This document shows, piece after piece, positions 33,632 through 40,796 of a stretch of DNA of 64,000 nucleotides. A program made the translations under genes and the position numbers. Source of the stretch: UBA695 sp042691655 (GTDB taxonomy: Bacteria; Verrucomicrobiota; Verrucomicrobiia; Chthoniobacterales; Chthoniobacteraceae); the NCBI GenBank assembly GCA_042691655.1, contig CP170506.1, positions 5,146,001 through 5,210,000 of the forward strand, given 5' to 3'. A model generated the notes under the pieces. It saw nothing but the letters and a program-made list of their open reading frames with translations. It was not told the DNA's origin and made no database searches. The stretch's first letter is position 1, and every line of letters starts with the position of its first letter.

Positions 33632-33674
33632 TCCCTCCTCCACCCTCCGTGTTCTCCGTGTCCTCTGTGGTGAA
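33632..33674 (-). repeat. Dispersed CACAGAGGACACGGAG-type repeat, copy 2
   Basis: On the minus strand this reads CACCACAGAGGACACGGAGA, then ACACGGAGGGTGGAGGAGG. It shares the 16-bp core with 31755-31770 in the opposite orientation. Confidence 0.7.
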
Positions 33675-33683
33675 ATAATCCCC

Positions 33684-34529
33684 ATGCTCTGGCAAACCAA
33701 ACATCGCCTTTTTGACCTTTCCTCGCGCGGGGTGGTGATGGGGATTTTGAACCTCACGCTCGATTCGTTTTCCGATGGCGGCAAATTTTTCAGCCACGAG
33801 GCCGCCGTCGCCCATGCCTTTGAAATGGAGGCCGCCGGGGCCGAGATCATCGACATCGGCGGCGAATCGACCCGGCCCGGCTCGCAACCCGTGCCGCTGG
33901 AGGAGGAGCTCCGCCGGGTCATCCCGGTCGTCGAGGCGCTGGCCGGGAAGCTCAAAGCCGAGATCTCCATCGACACCAGCAAAGCCGCCGTTGCGCGGGC
34001 CGCGCTGGAGGCCGGAGCCGGGATCATCAACGATATTACGGCATTGCGGGGCGACCCGGAGATGGCCCGCACCGTGGCCGAATCGGGCGCGGGCGTCGTC
34101 CTGATGCACATGAGGGGAACCCCGCGCACCATGCAGCAGGCCCCTGAATATGGCGACGTTGTGGCCGAAGTCCGGGATTTTTTTAGACAAAGCGCCGCGC
34201 TCGCCTTAGGCTCGGCGCTCGATCCTTTGCGGATTGCCTTCGACCCCGGTCCCGGATTTGGCAAATTGGTGGAGCACAACCTGGCGCTTTTGGCCCATGT
34301 CGGCGCGTTGTGCCCGCCGGAAATGCCCGATCGCCCGATGGTCTGGGCGGTCTCGCGCAAAAACTTTTTGGGAAAACTGAACCGCGATATGGCACTCGAA
34401 CAACGATTTTGGCCCACCGTCGCCCTCACGAGCCTTGGCCGTGAGCTGGGGGCCACCGTGTTCCGTGTCCACGATGTGCGGGCCAACGTGGAGGCCCTTC
34501 GGATGACGGAGGCGATCCTGGCGCAATGA
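33684..34529 (+). CDS. folP: Dihydropteroate synthase
   Basis: Joins p-aminobenzoate to dihydropterin pyrophosphate in folate synthesis; the sulfonamide target. It has 281 aa from ATG 33684 (MLWQTKHRLFDL). Motifs: MGILNLTLDSFSDGG, where the usual Pro after Thr is Leu, DIGGESTRPGS, and the C-terminal VHDVRANVEALR. The 22 residues readable upstream come from the dispersed repeat and are not conserved. It overlaps cdaA by 4 bp. Confidence 0.95.
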   Translation: MLWQTKHRLFDLSSRGVVMGILNLTLDSFSDGGKFFSHEAAVAHAFEMEAAGAEIIDIGGESTRPGSQPVPLEEELRRVIPVVEALAGKLKAEISIDTSKAAVARAALEAGAGIINDITALRGDPEMARTVAESGAGVVLMHMRGTPRTMQQAPEYGDVVAEVRDFFRQSAALALGSALDPLRIAFDPGPGFGKLVEHNLALLAHVGALCPPEMPDRPMVWAVSRKNFLGKLNRDMALEQRFWPTVALTSLGRELGATVFRVHDVRANVEALRMTEAILAQ

Positions 34530-35413
34530 TACCGACGCTCGCATTTTCGCTCTTCGAGTTCGTGGATGAGAACTGGCGCTCCGGCGTCGAGATCGGCATC
34601 CTCTGGGTGGCCATCTACTACAGCTACCTTTACTTTCGCGGCACGCGCGGCGCGAAGGTGCTCACGGGCCTGCTCGTGCTGCTCTTGACCTTCACGCTCG
34701 TCTCGCAGCTCCTTAAGCTCCAGGTCATCTACTTTTTGATCCGCTCGTTCACGGCCTTCATGGTCGTGGCCCTGGTGGTCATCTTCCAGCCGGAGCTGCG
34801 GCGCGCGCTTGCGGCCCTGGGCAGCCAGCATATTTTCTCCACCGTCACGCAAAAGCGCGAGACCATCGAGGTCTTGGCCGAAGCCGCCTTTGAGCTCTCC
34901 AACCGCCAGCTCGGCGCGCTCATCGCCCTGGAGCGCGAGTCGAACGTCCACGCCTTTGCCGAAAGCGGCGTCACCGTCGATAGCGAGCTCTCCACGGAGC
35001 TCATCGTCACCATTTTCCATCCGAAGACGCCGCTGCACGACGGCGGGCTCATTCTGCGCAACGACCGCATTTTAGCCGCCGCGTGCATCTTCCCGGTCAG
35101 CCAGCGGCACGATCTCGACCGCAACCTGGGCCTGCGCCACCGCGCGGGGCTCGGCATCACCGAGGAGAGCGACGCCATCGCCATCGTCGTTAGCGAGGAG
35201 ACGGGGAACGTCTCCATCTGCCACCGGGGCCGCATCGAGCGCGATTTCGATCCCGACGAATTCAAAAAGCGCTTAAGCCAATTACTGCTTCTGGAGAAAT
35301 ATGAAGAATCTGATTCTGGAGAACTGGGAGGCGAAGCTTCTGGCGCTTCTGGCCGCGAGCATCCTCTGGTTCCTCATCAAAAAGACGATCGATACAACCC
35401 CGATGAACCCTAG
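34526..35413 (+). CDS. cdaA: Diadenylate cyclase CdaA
   Basis: Makes cyclic di-AMP from two ATP. It has 295 aa, with three N-terminal membrane helices (about 22-90) and a DAC domain with DGG (172-174) and RHR (204-206), the two catalytic signatures. The C-terminal 30 residues are Ser/Gly/Glu rich and are read over a second open frame. In many bacteria cdaA is followed by cdaR and glmM; here only a tiny CdaR-like frame lies between. c-di-AMP acts in osmotic and cell-wall control in other phyla. Confidence 0.94.
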   Translation: MIPTLAFSLFEFVDENWRSGVEIGILWVAIYYSYLYFRGTRGAKVLTGLLVLLLTFTLVSQLLKLQVIYFLIRSFTAFMVVALVVIFQPELRRALAALGSQHIFSTVTQKRETIEVLAEAAFELSNRQLGALIALERESNVHAFAESGVTVDSELSTELIVTIFHPKTPLHDGGLILRNDRILAAACIFPVSQRHDLDRNLGLRHRAGLGITEESDAIAIVVSEETGNVSICHRGRIERDFDPDEFKKRLSQLLLLEKYEESDSGELGGEASGASGREHPLVPHQKDDRYNPDEP

Positions 35414-35447
35414 AACCCCCCTTGCCACCCCCCATGTCCTCTCCTAA
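35301..35447 (+). CDS. Miniature CdaR/YbbR-like single-helix protein
   Basis: ORF of 48 aa starting at ATG 35301, overlapping the cdaA end by 113 bp in another frame and the glmM start by 14 bp. It begins MKNLILENWEAKLLALLAAS, then ILWFLIKKTID, which is the layout of the N-terminal cytosolic stub and membrane helix of YbbR/CdaR, the membrane partner that regulates CdaA. All YbbR repeat domains are missing. Position between cdaA and glmM is exactly that of cdaR. No purine-rich site stronger than GGAGAAAT precedes it. Whether it is translated is inference. Confidence 0.5.
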   Translation: MKNLILENWEAKLLALLAASILWFLIKKTIDTTPMNPRTPLATPHVLS

Positions 35448-36822
35448 GTCCCGCAAAATTTTCGGAACCGACGGCGTGCGCGGCGTCGCCAATGTCGAGC
35501 CCGTGACCGCCGAGACCGCCCTTAAGCTCGGGCGGGCCGCCGCCCACGTTTTCGCCCAGCCCAATGGCCGTCCCCACGGCTTCGGGGGTCGCCCAAAGAT
35601 CGTCATTGGCAAGGATACCCGCATCTCCGGCTACATGTTGGAGACGGCGCTCGTGGCGGGCATCACCTCGCTCGGCGTTGACGTGCTCCTTATCGGGCCG
35701 CTGCCCACCCCGGGCGTCGCCTACATCACCCGTTCGTTGCGGGCCGACGCTGGCATCGTCCTTTCTGCCTCGCACAATCCCTACGAAGACAACGGCATCA
35801 AGTTCTTCCGGCACGACGGCTTCAAACTCGACGACGCCATCGAGGCGCGCATCGAGAACCTCGTTTTCTCAGGCGAGATCGAGGCCATCCGACCCATCGC
35901 CGACCACATTGGCCGCGCAACGCGCATCGACGACGCGCTGGGCCGCTACATCGAGTTTGCCAAATCGAGCTTCCCTCGCGGCCTCACGCTGGAGGGGCTC
36001 AACGTCGCGCTTGACTGTGCCAACGGCGCTTCCTACAAATCCTCGCCGTGCATCCTGCGTGAGCTGGGGGCCCTGGTGCACGTCATCCACAACGCCCCCA
36101 ACGGCCGCAACATCAACGCCAACTGCGGCAGCACCCACCCGGAGGAAATCGCCCGGGCCGTCAAGAACTGCGGCGCGCACGTGGGCATCAGCCACGACGG
36201 CGACGCCGACCGCTTGATGCTGTGCGACGAAAAAGGCGAGGTCGTTGACGGCGACGAGATCATGGCCATCGCCGCGCTCGACATGATCAAAAAAGGCGAA
36301 CTCGTGGACAACACGCTGGTGGCCACCATCATGAGCAACTTCGGCCTCGATGAAACGCTCGCCCAGGCGGGCGGGCGCGTGCTTCGCGCGCAGGTGGGCG
36401 ACCGCTACGTCATCGAGGAGATGATGCGCGGCAACTACAACCTCGGCGGCGAGCAGAGCGGGCACATGATTTTCCGCGACTTCGCCAGCACCGGCGATGG
36501 CATCGTGAGCGCGCTGCAAGTCCTGCGCATCATGGTCGAAACCGGCAAGCCGCTCAGCGAGCTTAAACGTTGCCTTTCCAAATACCCGCAGGCCCAGCGC
36601 AACCTCAAGGTGCGCCAGAAACGCCCGCTGGAGCAGCTCCCGGATGTCCTCAAAATGGTCAAGGAGACCGAGGCCGAGCTCGACGGCGCGGGCCGCGTGC
36701 TGCTGCGCTACTCCGGCACCGAGCCGAAGATCCGCCTCCTCATCGAAGGCCGCGACGCCGCGAAGATCAACGCCCGGGCGGACTTGATCGCCGAGGCGAT
36801 CGTGAGGGAAATCGGCGCGTAA
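35434..36822 (+). CDS. glmM: Phosphoglucosamine mutase
   Basis: Converts glucosamine-6-P to glucosamine-1-P on the way to UDP-GlcNAc. It has 462 aa from ATG 35434. It shows IFGTDGVRGVAN, the phosphoserine loop SASHNP with S113, the metal loop DGDADRLM and the sugar-binding GEQSGHMIF. The C-terminal RYSGTEPKIRLLIEG is typical. The cdaA-glmM pairing is widely conserved, and in other bacteria GlmM binds and restrains CdaA. Confidence 0.96.
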   Translation: MSSPKSRKIFGTDGVRGVANVEPVTAETALKLGRAAAHVFAQPNGRPHGFGGRPKIVIGKDTRISGYMLETALVAGITSLGVDVLLIGPLPTPGVAYITRSLRADAGIVLSASHNPYEDNGIKFFRHDGFKLDDAIEARIENLVFSGEIEAIRPIADHIGRATRIDDALGRYIEFAKSSFPRGLTLEGLNVALDCANGASYKSSPCILRELGALVHVIHNAPNGRNINANCGSTHPEEIARAVKNCGAHVGISHDGDADRLMLCDEKGEVVDGDEIMAIAALDMIKKGELVDNTLVATIMSNFGLDETLAQAGGRVLRAQVGDRYVIEEMMRGNYNLGGEQSGHMIFRDFASTGDGIVSALQVLRIMVETGKPLSELKRCLSKYPQAQRNLKVRQKRPLEQLPDVLKMVKETEAELDGAGRVLLRYSGTEPKIRLLIEGRDAAKINARADLIAEAIVREIGA

Positions 36823-36839
36823 CTGGCGGGAACTTGTTT

Positions 36840-36875
36840 AAAAAAAGGCGCGTCCGGGAATGGGCGCGCCTTTTT
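36840..36875. terminator. Bidirectional terminator between glmM and alpha-galactosidase
   Basis: A6-GGCGCG (to 36852) and CGCGCC-T5 (36865-36875) arms. Convergent genes on both sides. Confidence 0.85.
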
Positions 36876-36883
36876 GGTTTTCT

Positions 36884-39070
36884 TTATTCGCGCTCCAGTT
36901 GCCAGATGACGCTCTGGAAATCGCCGGGGTGGGGGAAGTCCACCCGCAGGCCCGCGTTCATGAGCACATCGCCGCCGAGGCTCCTGCCCAGCTCCGACAC
37001 ACGGTAGCGGCGGGTCGGGTCGAGGCCCTTCAGGCGCAGGATCGTCGTGCCGGGGTTGGGTTTTGCGAGCACTTGGAAGTAGAAGACCACGGCGCGCGAA
37101 CCGTCTTCGCTCACGGTCATCCAGGCCGCGTCGCCTCCCTCAAACGGGCTGCGCAGGCGGTAGAACGTGCCGGTCTGGATGATGCCGCGCAGGTCCTTGT
37201 AGAGGGCCACTTGAGCCCGGACGGTCTCGCGTTCCTGCGGGGTGAGCTGGTTAAGGTCCAGCTCGTAGCCGAAGTTTCCCGACATCGCCACGTGGCCGCG
37301 CATGGCGAGCGAGGTGACGCGCCCCACCTGGTGGTTCGGGCAGGCCGAGACGTGCGCGCCCTGGGCGCTGACCGGGTAGACAAGGCTAGTGCCGTACTGA
37401 ATTTTGAGCCGCTCGACGGCGTCCGAGTCGTCGCTGGTCCACGTCTGCGGCATGTAGAAGAGGATGCCCGGGTCGAAGCGCCCGCCGCCGCCGGAGCACG
37501 ATTCGAAGAGTACCTCCGGGAAGCGTCCCGTTATCTCGCCCATCACCCGGTAGAGGCCCAGCATGTAACGGTGAGCCGTTTCGCGTTGGCGCGCGGGCGG
37601 CAGCGAGGCCGAGCCGATTTCCGACATGTGCCGGTTCATATCCCACTTCACGTAGGTGATCGGGGCCGAGGCCAGGACGGCCGAGATTTTCTCAATGATC
37701 GCGTCGCAAACCTCCGGCCGAGAGAAATCGAGTACGAGCTGCTGGCGGCCTTCCGTGCGGTCGCGCCCCCCTACGTGCAGGCACCAGTCGGGGTGGGCGC
37801 GGTAGAGATCGCTGTCGGGCGAGATCATCTCCGGTTCGAACCAGAGGCCGAAGCGCAGCCCCCGGGCGTTGATGCGCTCCACCAGGTCGGGCAGACCCGC
37901 GGGGAGTTTTTTGAGGTCGGTTGTCCAGTCGCCCAGGGAAGTGCAGTCGTCATCCCGGTGGCCGAACCAGCCGTCGTCCAGGACGAAAAGCTCGATGCCG
38001 AGATCGCCCGCCGTGGAGGCGATGGCCTCGATTTTTTCCGCGTTGAACTCGAAGTAGGTGGCCTCCCAGTTATTGATGAGGATGGGGCGCACCTTGTCGC
38101 GCCACGGGCCCCGGCAAAGGCGGGTCCGGTAGAGCCGGTGGTAGCGTTGCGAGAGGCCATTCAAGCCCTCGGAGGAGAATACCAGCACGGCCTCGGGCGT
38201 CTGGAAGCTTTCGCCCGGCTCCAGCAGCCAGGAGAAATCGAACGGGTTGATGCCGATGGAAACGCGCGTGGTGTCGAGCTGATCGACCTCGGCCTGCGCC
38301 AGAAAGTTGCCGCTGTAAACGAGGTTCAGGCCGTAGACTCGGCCCGTGTCCTCCGTGGTGGAGGGATCCAGGAGCGCGATGAACGGGTTCTGTTGGTGGC
38401 TGCTCGCGCCCCGGCGGCTTTCCAGCGACTGCGTGCCTGGCCGCAGCGGCGTGCGGGCGACGTGGCGTTCCCGGGCCCATGCGCCGCTGAGCTGGAGCAG
38501 CTCGAACCCAGCTTCGGGCAGATCGACGCTGGCGCTCAGCGCCCGCAGGAGACGGACGGGCTGGCTGCCGGTATTGCTGAAGCGCGCGCTGCGAGTGATG
38601 GCGTCGAGTTCATTGAAAACAGTGTAGCTCAAGGTCGCCTCGACGCCGGTGAGGGCATCGCGCAGGAGGATTTCGAGCGTGTCGGCCTCGGCGTCGGCCT
38701 CCACATAGGTCGCGGGGAGCCCCTCCAGAGCCGGTTTGCCGGGGCGGATCGAGTGGCTGACGTAGCGAAAGGTGCTTAAAGTCGAGCCGTCGGCGGCCTG
38801 CACCTGGAAGGCGGGCGCGCGGTAGTCGCCCCGGCCGTAGTCGGGGTATTCCCGGGGCGCGGTGTCCAGCGAAAAGATCAAGCCGTCCCGGTCCTGCAAA
38901 AGCCTCGGGGAAAAGGCAACGTCGTGCGGGTTCAACCGGTGGAGCACCTCCGGCTCCCGGAGGGCCGCGCCCCAGTAGGCGTGGACGAGCTCGCCCGAGG
39001 CGGCGACGGCCAACACGTAGCTGGTGGCCTGGGAGCGCAGGTGAAAAGTAGAGTCCTTAAAGGTAATCAT
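36884..39070 (-). CDS. GH36 alpha-galactosidase
   Basis: Hydrolyses alpha-galactosides such as melibiose, raffinose or galactomannan side chains. It has 728 aa, full GH36 length. The N-terminal beta-sandwich runs to about 330; the barrel has LFVLDDGWFGHRDDD, YVKWDMNRHM with nucleophile D477, CSGGGGRFDPG, and WTSDDSD with the acid/base D547. No signal peptide is present, so it acts in the cytosol. An AraC regulator lies about 670 bp upstream on the same strand and may control it. Confidence 0.95.
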   Translation of the reverse strand: MITFKDSTFHLRSQATSYVLAVAASGELVHAYWGAALREPEVLHRLNPHDVAFSPRLLQDRDGLIFSLDTAPREYPDYGRGDYRAPAFQVQAADGSTLSTFRYVSHSIRPGKPALEGLPATYVEADAEADTLEILLRDALTGVEATLSYTVFNELDAITRSARFSNTGSQPVRLLRALSASVDLPEAGFELLQLSGAWARERHVARTPLRPGTQSLESRRGASSHQQNPFIALLDPSTTEDTGRVYGLNLVYSGNFLAQAEVDQLDTTRVSIGINPFDFSWLLEPGESFQTPEAVLVFSSEGLNGLSQRYHRLYRTRLCRGPWRDKVRPILINNWEATYFEFNAEKIEAIASTAGDLGIELFVLDDGWFGHRDDDCTSLGDWTTDLKKLPAGLPDLVERINARGLRFGLWFEPEMISPDSDLYRAHPDWCLHVGGRDRTEGRQQLVLDFSRPEVCDAIIEKISAVLASAPITYVKWDMNRHMSEIGSASLPPARQRETAHRYMLGLYRVMGEITGRFPEVLFESCSGGGGRFDPGILFYMPQTWTSDDSDAVERLKIQYGTSLVYPVSAQGAHVSACPNHQVGRVTSLAMRGHVAMSGNFGYELDLNQLTPQERETVRAQVALYKDLRGIIQTGTFYRLRSPFEGGDAAWMTVSEDGSRAVVFYFQVLAKPNPGTTILRLKGLDPTRRYRVSELGRSLGGDVLMNAGLRVDFPHPGDFQSVIWQLERE

Positions 39071-39090
39071 GGCATTTGGGCGGGTGCTTC

Positions 39091-39251
39091 AGGGCACCTC
39101 TGGAAACCGAGGCACGTCATCCACTTTGTCTTTTTGCGCCCTATTGGCCCCAATTTTCAGTCAATATTGATGAATATTGCCCGAAAATTGGAGCCAATAG
39201 GGCATCAAAAATCCTTCGTGGCTGCCATACCCCGGTTTCCAGAGGTGCCCT
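39091..39251. repeat. Nested palindrome of about 160 bp
   Basis: Outer arms of 19 bp are perfect: AGGGCACCTCTGGAAACCG (39091-39109) and its complement (39233-39251). An inner pair, GCCCTATTGGCCCCAATTTTC against the complement of GAAAATTGGAGCCAATAGGGC, differs at one position. At the centre is CAATATT-GATG-AATATTG. The whole could fold into one long cruciform or RNA hairpin. It lies in the gap between the divergent alpha-galactosidase and bactofilin genes. No coding frame is present. Confidence 0.85.
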
Positions 39252-39372
39252 TTAATACGCGAAAGGCGCGATGCGAGGCAAGCCATTGCGGGAAGGTAAA
39301 CCGTTCGAGCGTTGAATCTGAAAGCCGTGTTTGACAGATTCGTTTACGCGTGGATGCTCCCATCACCATTTT

Positions 39373-39729
39373 ATGTCCACTCCCAATTCTGCCAATACGC
39401 TTTCCTCCGACGTCGAAATCACCGGGACCATCACCTTTCGCACCGATCTGTACATCGACGGCAAGGTCCAGGGGGAAATCCACTCGCCGGGTCACCTGAC
39501 GGTCGGCAAAAACGCCCATGTTCAGGGCGAAATCAAGACCAAGTCGATCATCGTGGAGGGCAGCGTTCAGGCCAACGTGACCGTCGAGGATCGCTGCGAG
39601 CTGAAATCCGGCTCGACCCTCACCGGCGACCTGAAATCCGCCCGCCTCATCATCGAGGACGGCGCAACGTTCGTAGGCCGCTCCGAGGTGACGCCCAAGC
39701 CGCTCCAAAAGACCGGCCCGGCGGTCTAA
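39373..39729 (+). CDS. Bactofilin (polymer-forming cytoskeletal protein)
   Basis: Bactofilin of 118 aa from ATG 39373 (MSTPNSANTLSSDVEITGTI). The core is a right-handed beta-helix of short strands with regular Gly/Val turns (DLYIDGKVQGEIHSPGHLTV, KNAHVQGEIKTKSIIVEGSV) and a short Pro/Lys tail. Bactofilins polymerise at the membrane and scaffold cell-shape or wall enzymes. An in-frame upstream extension of 14 residues is rejected as non-conserved. Confidence 0.93.
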   Translation: MSTPNSANTLSSDVEITGTITFRTDLYIDGKVQGEIHSPGHLTVGKNAHVQGEIKTKSIIVEGSVQANVTVEDRCELKSGSTLTGDLKSARLIIEDGATFVGRSEVTPKPLQKTGPAV

Positions 39730-39737
39730 GCGCCTGC

Positions 39738-40670
39738 CTAACCCTTCCTCGCCGCCGCGTTTGCCGGTTTATTCCGCAGCTTCGCCTTCGGCGGGGCGTA
39801 GTGCAGGGCGTAGGATTTTGGGGCGATTTTGTAATACGCGGCAAACGCCCGCGAAAACGCGTTGAGCGAGGTGAACCCGGTCTCCCGGGCCACCTCGGAG
39901 ACGGTGCGATCGCTGGTCAGGAGCAGGCGGGCTGCCTCTGCCAGCCGCGACTCGCGAATGTAGAGCCCCAGCGTTACCCCGAGCTTGTCCCGGAATACCG
40001 TCCTCAGGCGGCTGGCCGAATAGCCAAGCTTCCCGGCCAGCTCCTCCAGCGAGGGGGCGTTGCGGAGGTTTTGGCGCACGTAGGCGTTGATTTTCCGCAC
40101 GATCACATCGCGCACGTCGGCGGGGTCGGGCCCGGCGCGGCGTTCCTTGGGCACCGGCGCGGCCTCTAGCAGCCGGGCCAGCAGGAGGGCGAGGTGGTAG
40201 GCGACGCCCAGGGGGTCTGTCGGCAGTCCCCGGCGGTAGCCCTCCACCAGGCGATCCGCGAGACGCAGCGCCTCGGCGTCGAGCGCCACGGGCCGGTCCC
40301 GCAGCGCCGAGGCCGCCAGCGGCTGGCTTAAGTCAAAGGTGATGCAGAGCCACTCGGAGGGGCCGGAGGGCGCGTTCTGGTAATGGTGAAACTGGTGGGG
40401 AAAGATCAGGGCACCCTCGCCCGGGTCGAGCCGGAAGGTCGCCTCGCCGATGCGCACCGCGCCGCCTTCGCCCAGCGCCAGGGCCAGCTCGAAGCGGTGA
40501 TGAAAGTTCGCGGTTTCCTTCTCCCTCGCCATCCCTGCCCGGCGGTGGATTACCACGTTGTCTGGCGAGAGCCCCTGGCGGCAGCGGAGCCCGGAAAGAA
40601 GGCTCTTGGGCGGCTCGATGGAGGCCGCTGCCAAGTGGAGTTTGCTGATCAGCTCGTTTGTCGGCTGCAT
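39738..40670 (-). CDS. AraC-family transcriptional regulator
   Basis: Protein of 310 aa from ATG 40670. Residues 1-180 form a cupin-type sensory domain (HHRFELALALGEGGAVRIGE, PHQFHHYQNAP). The C-terminal AraC double HTH runs from about 205 (NAYVRQNLRNAPSLEELAGK, then GYSASRLRTVFRD) to TSDRTVSEVARETGFTSLNA and FAAYYKIAPKSY. The ligand could be a sugar given the nearby alpha-galactosidase, but that is inference. A start at 40748 is possible but less likely. Confidence 0.9.
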   Translation of the reverse strand: MQPTNELISKLHLAAASIEPPKSLLSGLRCRQGLSPDNVVIHRRAGMAREKETANFHHRFELALALGEGGAVRIGEATFRLDPGEGALIFPHQFHHYQNAPSGPSEWLCITFDLSQPLAASALRDRPVALDAEALRLADRLVEGYRRGLPTDPLGVAYHLALLLARLLEAAPVPKERRAGPDPADVRDVIVRKINAYVRQNLRNAPSLEELAGKLGYSASRLRTVFRDKLGVTLGLYIRESRLAEAARLLLTSDRTVSEVARETGFTSLNAFSRAFAAYYKIAPKSYALHYAPPKAKLRNKPANAAARKG

Positions 40671-40796
40671 AAGAAAAAGGATAGAATACGGCTGCTGTGT
40701 GCTTTGAAAGGTCCTAATATGACATCGGCCTATGGAGTCATACCACAAAGACCGCGGGCCTGTGGGCTGGGGGTGTCGGGAAAAAAGGGGGGGAGG

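Noticed and set aside
36884..40670. Alpha-galactosidase, bactofilin and AraC genes as one operon
   Set aside because: Bactofilin is on the opposite strand and the long palindrome separates it from the alpha-galactosidase gene, so at most the regulator acts in trans.
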